This document shows, in pieces, positions 1 to 10,116 of a DNA stretch of 64,000 nucleotides; position 1 is the stretch's first letter, and each line of letters begins with the position of its first letter. The position numbers and the translations under genes were made by a program. The stretch spans positions 434,001 through 498,000 of the forward strand of contig NW_026705216.1 in assembly GCF_029867415.1 (NCBI RefSeq). The letters run 5' to 3'. The notes beneath the pieces were generated by a model that worked only from the letters and a program-made list of their open reading frames with translations, was not told the origin of the DNA and did not search any database. Source of the DNA: Vicia villosa (lineage: Eukaryota > Streptophyta > Magnoliopsida > Fabales > Fabaceae).

Positions 1-408
1 TTGTGCTAATAAGTATTGTGATTGGTTTGAGAAACTTGTGGTTAAGAAAGAAGTTTGATCGGAATTGTGTTGTTTGAATCTTAGGTGGATTTATCACTCT
101 CTTAGGTTTAGGCAAGTTTTTGTTTCGATTAGCCTTAGGACATATCCCTTGTTTGTTAACCAAGCCACATTACAACCTTTAAAAGTCCTTGTGATTCTTG
201 CTTTCATATCTTCAATGTGATTTTTGGATGAATGCATAATTTAATCTTTTGTTTGCAAGATTGTTGGATGAGTGTTAAAAGTCCCTCACCTTTGTGTGTT
301 CTTCATCCATTGATGAAATTTTGCTAGGTGTGATTCATGAGATAGCATGTATTGGTTTAGAATGTTTTGCATGATTTTTGTACTTAGGATTAGTTTCATT
401 TACATGTT

Positions 409-434
409 GTCGTTGTAGTATAGTGGTAAGTATT
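409..434 (+). other. 5' fragment of tRNA-Asp(GUC) inside retroelement tail
   Basis: The 26 bases starting GTCGTTGTAGTATAGTGG and continuing TAAGTATT match, as far as I recall, the first 26 nt of plant nuclear tRNA-Asp(GUC), covering the acceptor 5' strand and the D arm with its A-box. The rest of the tRNA is absent: TACTTTG follows instead of the anticodon stem. It lies about 150 bp upstream of the polypurine tract. Athila elements are primed by tRNA-Asp, so primer capture is possible. It is not a functional tRNA gene. Confidence 0.65.
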
Positions 435-570
435 TACTTTGTTTATACGTTTTTGTATTGAGCCATACATTTGTTTTTGGTTTTTCTAAACTTGTTGATT
501 CACAATTCTTTGGTTTATTACTTTTGATTCTTTGATTTATTTGACATTGTTTGAGGACAAACAAATTTTC

Positions 571-585
571 AAGTTGGGGAGAGTT
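571..585 (+). promoter_or_regulatory. Polypurine tract of left Athila element
   Basis: A purine run (AAGTTGGGGAGAG) directly precedes the TG that opens the LTR. This is the position and composition of the plus-strand primer of Ty3-type elements. Confidence 0.7.
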
Positions 586-1931
586 TGATAAGTGCCAAAA
601 TGTCGATGTTTTGAGTATGTAAATAGTGGCACTTATCAATACTTTTGTTAATACCGTTTGAATAATTCCCCGTTTTGTGTATAAATACGTATACTTTGTG
701 AATAATTGTATTTTCATATACTTTTATACCATTTGATAGTTTTTCCTTTGTTTTTATAGGTATTCATGCTTATTGGAGCCTTGAGGAATAAAGTGTCAAA
801 GGCACGGCTTCGATTTCGCAGTTTTGGTGAAAGCCCGCTTAGCCACCATCAAGCGGACTTCCATAGGCTCAAAATAAGGATGACCAAAATCATCATTTTG
901 GGTTCCATTCATTCATTATTGGATAGAGCATTGAATAAGCTTTCCAACGCTTCGAACCGGGCGCAATTCGGAGTTACGGTTCTCGAGTTATGGCGAAAAC
1001 AAAATCTGGTTTTTAGCAGACTCCGCTAAGCGGACTCTGTTCCGCTCAGCGGACCTGCGGATTTTCAGACTTGTTAAAAAGGGGAAAATCACATTTTTAG
1101 GTCATGGGTTGGGTATTTTTGAGTCCCAACACCATCATTTTCATTCTTAGATCAAGATTAGCTTAGAAAACAACTTCGGAGGTTGCATACGGATGATCGG
1201 AGGTGGATTGAGCATCGAACGGAGCTGACAAACCGGGAGATCTTCGGTTCATTTCTCTTCTTCTTTGTGTATTTCTCTTTGGTTGGGTTTTGTTTGTATA
1301 TTTACTTGAATCTTATGTATATTTACCGATTATAATGTTATGTTTAACTTGCTTTACAAATCTGTGTTGATATTATCCTGGATTTTTGCTCTATGCTGGG
1401 GATTTGGGGTGCTTTAGAGATAAACTTCTTGAATCCTTATCTAGGATGATTATCTGTTGGTTCTGAACTCTAGAGATAGATTTAGAGCTAACATTCACTG
1501 TTTGTATCTGTACTTAATGCTTTCGTGTTTGAGCGGCGCGCGAGAGATCGCCGACGCGAGAATACGGATGTTCTCGTAACTCTGCGTTAGAGATAACCTT
1601 AGTTGTGAGATGATCTCGTTTGTGCTCCAGAGATGGACGCTTATGTGAGAGATACGTGATGACATAGATGAGTATCGTAGGTTAAGTATAACGGGGTAGT
1701 AAGTGTATGTTTGTGAAGAGTGGATATATTTACATTCCTGATAAGTTCTCTCTCTTCTAAGAATGTGTTTATTCTTTTCCTGTCTATATCTTTGTTTACT
1801 TTTGCTCATTCAAAACCCAAGCTCGAAACCGTAGAAACTGTTGAATGGCATCTCTCCATCTCTGTGGACGATAATTCCCGGATCAATATTTCCAAATCTT
1901 TTTTGTTGCTTGCCCTATACTGCATTCAACA
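586..1931 (+). mobile_element. 3' LTR of left Athila-type element
   Basis: The LTR opens TGATAAGTGCC right after the polypurine tract and probably ends ...CATTCAACA near 1931, giving about 1.35 kb. The last 100 bases carry the wording seen at the 3' end of such LTRs (CGATAATTCCCGG, TTGTTGCTTGCCC). The partner 5' LTR lies outside the window, so neither the target duplication nor the exact 3' end can be checked. Short frames inside it (766-1029, 1495-1809, 1720-1941) look like chance. Confidence 0.65.
826..1062 (+). repeat. GC palindromic-word module in Athila LTR
   Basis: The words CCGCTTAGC, AAGCGGAC, CCGCTAAGCGG and CCGCTCAGCGG are spaced 10-20 nt apart in otherwise AT-rich DNA. Between them, at 950-996, lies CGGAGTTACGGTTCTCGAG, the reverse complement form of a motif found in the Tekay LTRs of this window. 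The role is unknown. Confidence 0.7.
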
Positions 1932-1975
1932 CTTACTCTAATTTACTTTGTAGACTTTCATTCCAAACCATGATT

Positions 1976-2500
1976 CTTTGCCCCTAGCTCGAAAACCGTT
2001 TTATTCTCCAAATGTCTCATTAGCCACTTTTATAATCTCTTGATCCATCTTATTGCACATATCATTTTCACTTCCTTGTGATTGTCCAAACCCCCTCCAA
2101 GATCTCGTGTTGGAAACTTCCATGCTTTCACCATTCTAATGCCATCATTTGATCTCAGGTTCTCTCATGTGACTTATCCTCTTTGTTATCCCCTTGATTC
2201 TTAAATCCACAACCAAAAATCTATGTTGGATAGTCAAAATATCTCCTGAAATAACTTTATAGTCCAAGAAGATCTTCTTATCTAACTTCCTAAAAAGAAA
2301 TAAATCTATCGCATAACATGTCACACCATTTTTATATGTGATAAGATGCTCTTCTCTTTTCCTTAACAAGGTATTTGCTGTAGTAAGATCTAAACCCAAC
2401 AAAAACTACAAGATGGACTTACAACCCAAATTCATCTCCCCTAAACCATACCTCCATGTATGCTCTCAAAACTTCTTGTTACCCCCGAAGTAAGCCTTTT
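1976..2500 (-). pseudogene. RTE-type LINE fragment, end of endonuclease region
   Basis: Reading leftward on the minus strand, the frames give a decayed LINE polyprotein. 2402-2145 reads GLDLTTANT...REEHLITYKNGVTC...ID, then a stretch like HRFLVVDLRIK, which matches the end of the apurinic endonuclease domain and following linker of plant RTE LINEs. Weaker matches continue to about 1980. Stops and frame changes show it is dead. The part encoding the earlier endonuclease lies at 3540-4010, across the CACTA fragment at 2503. Family assignment is from memory of these conserved phrases. Confidence 0.65.
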
Positions 2501-2502
2501 AA

Positions 2503-3530
2503 CACTACTACAAAATAGATCTTTCTTAACACAATATTACAACACCCTTGTTGTTAAACGTGGTAATAACTCATTTTTGGACGCTTATTTTTTTGTATTT
2601 ACTAATATATATTTCACTACGGTCATAGTTAACAACCATAGTGAAATGTACATGGAGTGAAAGGGTTCAAATCCTAACTCCAACAAATTTCCATTTATTG
2701 TGACAAAATGGGCTTGACCTTGTATATCACCATAGTTCTTTTAGTCAACCGTGGAGTAAAGTTCAATTATTTCATCACGGTTCATCTTACCAACCGTGGT
2801 GAAAGGTGTTACATATTTATATATAAGCGAAATTATCTCTCGCTCAGTACATAACAGTCCTCTCTCTCAAAAGAAAACCCTACTATATATTTTACTCATA
2901 TCTCTCAAAAGAAAACTCTAACATCCATTTCAATCGTCTCTCCCAAAACAAACCATAATATCTATGTCACTCGTCTCACTCATATTGAAACCCCAAATTT
3001 ATGCAGCGATTTCGTCTTCTTCAAATCTTATGAAATGGCTACTTTACAGATACGATTCATCCTAGTTTATGTTTTAAAATATTTTCATCTATTATTGTTT
3101 AGGTTTCAATAGCTTATTTCATAATGTTTGAACTTTTTACTTGTTTTGACTTGTAGGTATGGATGGGTGAATGAAAAAAATTAACGAGGATGGAGCTAAA
3201 GTGAGCTTTGCAAACATGTGTGAGCATTGCAAACTTATGGATTAACACATGTTTGCTGCTATCACTTCAACTTCACCCTCTTTTCCTTTCATTTTGGGTG
3301 TCATTATGAGACAAGTACATTTCTGACACATTTTATGAGTTGATGATGTTGTTGTTACATATAAAAGTTGTATGTTATTTAAGGTTTGTTGCTGATGAAT
3401 GTTGTTGTTAATGTTTGTTTAAGATGAGTTTATTCTATCTTACATGGTTTGAATGTTTTTCCAACACCTTACCGAATATATAACATTTCGGATTGAATTA
3501 AAAAAATTATAATATGATAGATAAAGTTAT
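2503..3530 (+). mobile_element. CACTA (En/Spm-like) transposon fragment
   Basis: The segment opens CACTACTACAAAA, the standard end of plant CACTA elements. It is followed by subterminal repeats built on TTCACCACGG / AACCGTGGTGAAA (2630-2810, both orientations). A tract with repeated CTCTCTCAAAAGAAAAC follows at 2865-2960. No transposase frame is visible and no convincing right-hand inverted repeat was found, so it is a non-autonomous or truncated copy. It sits between the two halves of the LINE. The right boundary is approximate. Confidence 0.6.
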
Positions 3531-3539
3531 ATTTGAAAA

Positions 3540-4010
3540 CAAGTTACACGTTCAATTCTAGACAAAAATTCTTAAGCCCATTGTCCGCATTTTTCTCTTT
3601 AATCATTAGATCTTGGTTTAATGCTTCTAGTTCTACAAACTCCATTCCTTCACCTCTAATTTATGGTATCCCTTTTCCAACCGTTGTGGTATTCCTTTTA
3701 CGTAGTAGTGTAAATCCTCCCAAAATTTTACTTTTAGATGTTCTGCTAACCCACCTGAGGTGCGTAAGCAATAAAAACATTAAAGGTGTTATTCCAATAA
3801 AATTTCAAAGCTATGATTCGATCTCCTACTCTTTTCACCTCCACGATATCCTTCTTCCACTATTTTCCACAATAATCCCACTATATTTCTCGATCTAACT
3901 TTTATGGTGTACCAAAGCTTAAATCCCGAATTATCTAATTCTTTTGATTTCACACTTGTCCACTTAGTTTCTTGTAGACACATAAAATAAGCGTGTATAA
4001 ACGTGGATAT
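3540..4010 (-). pseudogene. RTE-type LINE fragment, endonuclease domain
   Basis: Minus-strand translation gives CLQETKW...KSKELDNSGFKLWYT, a signature of the N-terminal endonuclease of RTE-type LINEs. After a frame change it reads GDRIIALK and then AYAPQVG near 3750, and KFWEDL near 3720. The order is correct for a LINE read right to left. At least three frame breaks are present. With 1976-2500 it forms one ancestral element interrupted by the CACTA fragment. Confidence 0.7.
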
Positions 4011-4424
4011 GAGTACCTTAATATTCACCCCCGCCCCATACCTGTACAATATATATTTATATATTTTTATTTTTATTATTATATACAAATATATACTTAT
4101 CAGTTTTATAAAATACATCAATATTAAACTTGTATGCATTTTAATATAAATTTTTTTTAATTTCTTAACTCAAAAATAACATCCTTGATTTTTTTAATAT
4201 TGTTAAAACTTAAGATGATATGATAAATTATAATTAATCAAAATTTTATTAGAAATGCAGATAAACAAGTATGAATATGAATACTTCGGTATCCATAATG
4301 TACATGTATTGATGCAAAGGTAGGTATCCACGCGGGTATATTAACTCAGATATAAAGTTTTTTTCAAACCACAGACATGAGAACGAGTACTATAGCAAAA
4401 CAATGTCCATTGCCATCCCTAACA
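4011..4424. mobile_element. Truncated hAT-type MITE
   Basis: The right end CCATTGCCATCCCTAAC is the classic terminal repeat of a common plant hAT-derived MITE (TAGGGATGGCAATGG on the other strand). Internal words such as CCCGCCCCATACC and GCGGGTA fit that family. The matching left terminus is not visible, so the copy is truncated or degraded. It sits against the LINE remnant. Confidence 0.5.
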
Positions 4425-4522
4425 ATAACCCCCACTCATAAAAATGCAAGAAAACCTTTTAAAACTCCCATCTCAATTTCATAAATGATTAATTTTTATA
4501 ATTTGATAGTAAAATTTATATA

Positions 4523-4917
4523 ATTAGATTGTGTTTGGTAAAAATAGCGATTGACTGATAAGCTATTTGACAGTGGATAGCTGATGGCTGATGATTGATG
4601 ACTTATAGTTTATAGCTAATGGTTGTTAACTCATAGTTGATAAATTAATTGAAGTGTTTGATAAAACTAACTTATAGATGTAAAATGACATAAAAAAATT
4701 AATATATAATTATTTTATTTTAAATTAAAAGAAATTATAAATGATAAAAGTGAGTTTTTGTTAAAATAATAAAGATAAAAGTGAGAGAAAAAATGATAAG
4801 TTATAAAGTATAAGTTAAAATGCTATTTGAAATAGCGTCTAGAAAATAAGATATAAACTAGAAAAGTAAACTATAAGCTCGTGATAAAAAAGTCGTTACT
4901 AAACAGGTCTAAATTGT
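4523..4917. mobile_element. MITE with TTTGGTAA ends
   Basis: The ends TTAGATTGTGTTTGGTAA (left) and TTACTAAACAGGTCTAA (right) are imperfect inverted repeats. The interior holds ATAAGCTATTTGA / TCAAATAGC-type words in both orientations, giving a foldback. No clear target duplication. A relative lies at 6600-7005. There is no coding sequence. Confidence 0.5.
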
Positions 4918-5044
4918 CATATGAGCTTATAAGTTATAAGTTATAAATTAAAAAACGTGTCTTATCAATCAGAGTCTTAATATATTAAGATGATTCTATA
5001 TAATTAAGTCATATGTCTTGTATTTTAAAACATGTTATGGCTCT

Positions 5045-5597
5045 GTTTGACAAGATGTTTTTTTAGCTTTTACGTTCCCCAAACCCAAACCCAAATCCCC
5101 AATCAATCTCCGTTCCCCGCCCCAAACCCAAACGGGGATGAAGAATTAAAACCCAAACGGGTTCGGGTTGGGTTTGGGTATCCCCGCCACCATCTATTTC
5201 GTAAAATCAATTTTTTTAATAAAAATATTTACTTTTTCAAAAATCAAATTACATTATAAATAACAAAATAAAACAATCTCAAAAAATTTCATACATACAT
5301 TTTAAATATTTAAAATAATAAATACAAATCAAATTATCAAAACATCAGTCACATATTTATTAATATAAATTATGAAATATAAATAATAATAATGTACATG
5401 TTGAAATAAACGGGGCGGGTTCGGGGATGGGTTCGGGGTGGGTACTAGTGTCCCCGTTACCCGACCCGTCCCCATATTTTATAATAGGGGAAAACCCAAA
5501 CCCGAACCCAAACCCAGTCAAAGCAGATTTTCCCCGTCAACTTCGGGGCGGGTTTGGGTGGGTACCCGCGGGTCTGGGTTTTATTGTCATGTCTAGG
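5045..5597. mobile_element. MITE-like element rich in GGGTTCGGGTTTGGG words
   Basis: Both halves are packed with CCCAAACCC / GGGTTTGGG and GGGGCGGG words, facing each other across an AT-rich centre (5210-5400). The right end ATTGTCATGTCTAG resembles the TTGCCATCCCTA terminus of the hAT MITE family, so this is probably a longer member of that family. The GC-rich arms produce short frames that are not genes. Confidence 0.5.
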
Positions 5598-5682
5598 CGG
5601 ATCCAGACAATACATATTGATGTGACTAAATATTAAAAAAATTAAATATATTAAAAATAAGAAATAATATTGTTTAAAATCG

Positions 5683-5787
5683 AACTTGATAGGTGATGAC
5701 AGTGTTTCATAAAATTATTTACCACATATGAGGAATTTGCAAATATAAAAGTGAGAAAGAAACTTGATAGGTGATGACAGTGTTTCA
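5683..5787. repeat. 27-bp direct repeat pair
   Basis: AACTTGATAGGTGATGACAG followed by TGTTTCA occurs twice, near 5685 and 5760, about 76 bp apart. The second copy runs into the left terminus of the next element. Confidence 0.75.
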
Positions 5788-6414
5788 AAAATCGAACTGG
5801 ACCGATCAGTCGAATTGGAAATCAGAAGGGTCATAGGTATGATTTGGTTGCTTGATCGAATAAGCTATTAAACTAGTGAGAACTGGTCAGAATCAACCAA
5901 AACTAGTAAAAAACCGACGAACCGACGATTTTGGAAAATCGACGAATAAATTTGACAAATAAGCTATAAATTAAAATATCAGTAGAGTTTGTTCATAACT
6001 TATTTGGAACAACTTTTCCTCCTTGAAATTAAATTTATTAGACATTGCACTTATTTTAAATTTGTTATTTAGTTTATCTTCCAATTAGACTTTGTTCAAA
6101 ATTTATTTTGATTTGTATTTTGTATTATTTTATTCTGTGTGATGATTATGTTTAGAATTTAAATTTAAAGAATGAATTTGTAAAATTATGATATTGTGAA
6201 ATTTGTTAGGTGTTGTGCTTTTTAGAGATCAAGTTATCTGGTTTGATCGGTTTAATAACTATACAGTTTTGCTATAGAGACCAATTTATTCAAATGATCT
6301 TTTTTTATTTAATCTGATTTAATTATGAGGATAAACCATTGATCTAGTAATTCAATCAATAAACTAGTGATTCGTCCTCAAAGATTTGATGACTGATTCA
6401 ATTTTTATAACATT
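5778..6414. mobile_element. Degraded hAT-like MITE (CAGTGTTTCAAAAATCG ends)
   Basis: The left end CAGTGTTTCAAAAATCGAAC and the right end TTCAATTTTTATAACATT are imperfect inverted repeats. They resemble the termini of the better preserved element at 15195-16062 (CAATGTTTTAAAAATTGG). Both carry internal GACCGATCAGTCGA / GGTTCGAT-type words. The target duplication is not recognisable. Confidence 0.45.
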
Positions 6415-6429
6415 AAAAAGAGAGAAATA

Positions 6430-6431
<2 letters not shown>

Positions 6432-6507
<76 letters not shown>
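6432..6507. repeat. (AT)n microsatellite
   Basis: About 37 uninterrupted AT units. Frames of alternating Tyr-Ile through it are artefacts. Confidence 0.95.
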
Positions 6508-6511
<4 letters not shown>

Positions 6512-6599
6512 AAGAAAAAAGAATTTTTTGGTGTGGCTATAGCTATAGTGTGCCTAAATATAGGTCCGCCCATACCTATAGCTTATAAACTCATATGCC

Positions 6600-7005
6600 A
6601 ATAAAAGATTTGTTTGGTAACAGTCTTTTCATCACAAACTTATAACTCATTTTTCAGACGCTATTTCAAATAGCATTTTAGCTTACAACTTAAAACATAT
6701 AATTTTTTTTCCACTTTTGTCCTTACTATTTTATCAAACACATCAACTAACTTATCAGCTATAAATCCCCAAGGATTGGTCTAGTGGTGGAGGTTTGGGT
6801 CTTGAGAATGTGCTCCTCTCAAGGTCCTGCGTTCGACTCCTTCTAGGTACTAACGTTCCTTGTGTTGGGTCAGTCCATACAGAGATTTGCTCTGACTTTA
6901 AACGGACCCCCGCTAGTAACTATAAGTCATGAATCCTCAACTATAAAGATAAGTTATATGTTATCAGTTAGTTTATTAGTCAACCGCTAAGTTTATCGAA
7001 CATAA
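6600..7005. mobile_element. MITE split by a SINE
   Basis: Left end AGATTTGTTTGGTAACAG and right end AGTTTATCGAACATAATT are imperfect inverted repeats. Interior words (GACGCTATTTCAAATAGC, CTTATCAGCTATAA) match the element at 4523-4917 in inverted orientation. A SINE (6765-6919) interrupts it. Confidence 0.5.
6765..6919 (+). mobile_element. tRNA-derived SINE
   Basis: About 155 bp with an internal RNA polymerase III promoter. The A-box-like TGGTCTAGTGG is at 6777-6787 and the B-box GTTCGACTCC at 6831-6840, 44 nt later. It is flanked by CTATAA on both sides (6759-6764 and 6920-6925), a likely target duplication. The opening CCCCAAGGATTGGTCTAG is typical of legume SINEs. There is no poly(A) tail; the 3' end is CCCCCGCTAGTAA. 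It lies inside a MITE and is therefore younger than it. Confidence 0.7.
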
Positions 7006-7015
7006 TTTATATCTT

Positions 7016-9363
7016 CTTTTGAAACCACTAATTTAAGTAAAGGGACCAAATTTGATCAATTTTAAAATTAAGAGATTAGTTCTTTGAGCGGCTAAAAATA
7101 AAGAGGTCAAAATTATAATTAATATAAATTAAAAAATAACCTTGATATTTATTAATTTAAATGTTTATTGTTAGAGGCTTAAGAAAAAAGAAATATTTCT
7201 TAAAATTTTTTTTAGAAAGTATTTAAACTCAACTTTTATTTAAAATTATTTTGAAATTTTCCTTTAAATTTCTTTACAAAAATATGTCAAACTATGAAAA
7301 TTATTATTCCTTAAAAAGTAACAGACATGCCCATAGATAAATAATTGAATTTATTTTAGATTAATTAATTATTAGTATATTTTTATTATACTTTTAAATA
7401 TTTATAACTCTTTATTCTACTTTTTTTAAATTAACTTTTTAAATACTCTTGATTAATAATTATTTTATTCATTAATTTATAGTTCATCTTTTTCATATAA
7501 AATAACTTTGATTCGTTAGTATTTTCAAAATTGACATTGATAAGAAACAAACAAAGAATTAGTATTGAAGATATAAGATAGTAGTAAGAAACAAGAGGAG
7601 AATTATTATTGAAGATAAAACTTCCACTTTAATAACTTTTATATTTTATACTTAGTTCACTTTAATTTATGAATTCAGCTGTCAATTTTAATATAATAAT
7701 AATAGCATACTGGGAATCGGGCAAAGGTGAGATCTAAATTGTAAAAGAACAAAATAAAAAAATATTTTAGCAGTAAAATGAGGGACAAACCCAGATCACA
7801 AACAAGCTGATGTAAATAAAATATAGTATAGATTAGCTTCAATGATTAAAGGTCAATGCAGAACCATGTTAGGGTCCATTTCGTCATTTCATAATAAGTC
7901 ACTGAAATCCAAAAAAACACATCCCAAAAGAAAAAGCAACCAAAGCTAATCTTCATCTTCATCTTATGAAAAAGGAAAATAGTGATAATATAATATAATA
8001 ATAAATTAAAAATAATTTAGTAAAACAAAACATTTTTTTAAAAAGAAAATGTAAAGATAAATTTTAAAAAAGAAAAAGAAAAAAAGGTGAGCTAGAGGTG
8101 CCGGCCTTTAACTAAATATAGCTGGACAGACAAAAACCAACAATCATCTCCATCGTCTGTGTGCGCATAATTTCAAAATTTTCTGCACCTATTTAATATT
8201 TTATTGATAAAATTAAACATTAGTGTTTATTAATAGAAATAAATGTATCTATATATTTTTCTGTGCCAATTTTATTATTATTGTATCCAAAGATCGAAGT
8301 CAGGTGAGTTCATCTAGTCGAGATGAGATCTGATATGATAAACAAACAGGATTATTACAAAATTATATTAAGTGGCTTTGTCAAAAAAAAAAATTATCTT
8401 AAATTATTACTACCTCCATTTTTACTATACATTGTTTGTAATTTTCATACATATTTAAAAAATATATAATAAATATACAATTTTTTATTCAATTAGTAAA
8501 AACCTATATTAATTAGTTGAAATCATCAAAAGAAATATGGTTGGATCTAGTTTATTGCTACAAAACACTAATTTCTAGTGTAAAGTCTCCAATTATAATA
8601 AGCACATATTCATGATATATTTTATATATATAATATGAGATTTTTAACACACTATTTTACGTTAAATATCTTGAACATAAAAATAATTTGTGGGTGGTTT
8701 AATATCAAAAGCCCGATACAAGTGTTATTTAAATTAAATTCTTGATTTCATATTAAAAAATATAGTTGGAGTTAACTTATCTTTACAAAATCGATTTGTA
8801 GGTTGAAGGTTGGAGTTAACTAGAGCGTAGAACGTAGAAATAAATGGTGTGTGACTAGATAGTACAAATTTGATAGTAGGTGACTCAATGAATCTTAATT
8901 AAATCATACTATGATATCATATTAAACAATATGATTGAACTTAACTCATCATTACGAAATCAATTAATTAAGTGAATGTTGTCCCTACTTATATACATGT
9001 TCAGACTATATATTCAAACCCAAAACCAATTGAATCCTAGACTAATAATGAAGTCTAATTCAATAATATTGATTTTCATTTTATTAAAATAAATTTACAA
9101 ATTACAAAATCATTTTTTATGAATAATACATAAAATATATATTTGATATTAATATATAACTATAAATTTTTAAAATTTAATATATAAAATAATATTAATG
9201 ATTTATTAATGTATTAAAACAATTTATAATTTAATATAATTTTTCTGAAATTACTTATTTATAAAAAAAATGATGTAATTTTTTTAATGTACATTTTTTC
9301 TTGACTACATTATTGTCTTCATATGTTACGGTTCATCTTTATCATGTTTAATTGAAACAAATT

Positions 9364-9409
<46 letters not shown>

Positions 9410-9900
9410 AATAATAAATTGATTACTTTTAATTTATGTAAAATAATTATAATGAATTATAATTTAGGACAAAAAGAATATAAAAAATAGAAAAAATTTA
9501 ATGCCAAATTCACTTTTTAAATTTAATTAATATAATAGAAAAAAATCCAACATATTAGATTTACAAAAAAAAAAGTTTAATTGTCATAAAGTATAAATTT
9601 TTTATGTTTATTTATTTATAATTTTAAATATAATTGTAATATTAGTCAAATAATTTTAATGAACTAATAATTAAAATTAAATGACAATATTAATTATATT
9701 TTTGTATTTATATGTATATAATTTAAATTTAAAGAAAATTATATGATTAATTATATATATTTTGAACTGTATTCCACCCCCTAATTAAAACAAAGAAAAA
9801 GGGAACCGTGTAAAAGTAAAAAAAACAAAAAGACAAAAACAAAAAGGAAAAATATTCATTATTATTAATCAAAAATAAATTTAAAAAAAAACAATAATAA
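7016..9900. other. AT-rich intergenic DNA upstream of the trihelix gene
   Basis: No reading frame or recognised element. Long A/T runs dominate, with an (AT)n run at 9369-9407. The distal promoter of the gene at 10117 probably lies here, but I see no specific element beyond the TATA box listed separately. Confidence 0.6.
9369..9407. repeat. (AT)n microsatellite
   Basis: About 19 AT units in the upstream region of the trihelix gene. Confidence 0.9.
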
Positions 9901-9920
9901 ATTCACCTCCCATATAACAC

Positions 9921-9974
9921 AAAGAAAGAGAGAGAAAGAGAAAGCGTTTTCATTTCATTTCATACATATATATA
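9921..9974 (+). promoter_or_regulatory. Core promoter candidate of trihelix gene
   Basis: A GA-rich tract (AAAGAAAGAGAGAGAAAGAG, about 9921-9940) is followed by TATATATA at 9967-9974. Transcription would start near 10000, giving a 5' leader of about 120 nt that contains a CT-rich stretch (10040-10075). Inferred from position only. Confidence 0.4.
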
Positions 9975-10116
9975 CACAAACTTATACAGATAAATAAAAA
10001 CCCATCAAAATTCAAAGAATTCACCACCTCTTTTATTTTTTCTCTCTGTTTATATTTTTAATTTTTTTCTCTTATCTCAACTGCTGTAATTGCTGTTCGA
10101 GAAAAAAACAGAAACC

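Larger units (their letters stand above)
1..585 (+). mobile_element. 3' noncoding tail of Athila-type Ty3 retrotransposon
   Basis: This is the untranslated stretch between the last gene and the 3' LTR of an element that begins left of the window. It has no usable reading frame. It ends with TTGAGGACAAACAA followed by a purine tract and an LTR starting TGATAAGTG, the layout typical of Athila/Tat 3' ends. The same TTGAGGACAAGCAA phrase sits in front of the polypurine tract of the second Athila element at the right of the window (- strand, near 59930). The clade call is family knowledge; the boundary is read directly. Confidence 0.75.

Noticed and set aside
3696..3710. TTTTACGTAGTAGTG as the right terminus of the CACTA fragment at 2503.
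   Set aside because: It lies inside readable LINE sequence (KFWEDL...GIPQ) and the implied element would have swallowed LINE coding on that side.
6777..6840. A functional tRNA gene, from the A- and B-boxes.
   Set aside because: No cloverleaf can be drawn and box spacing plus the 3' part fit a SINE.
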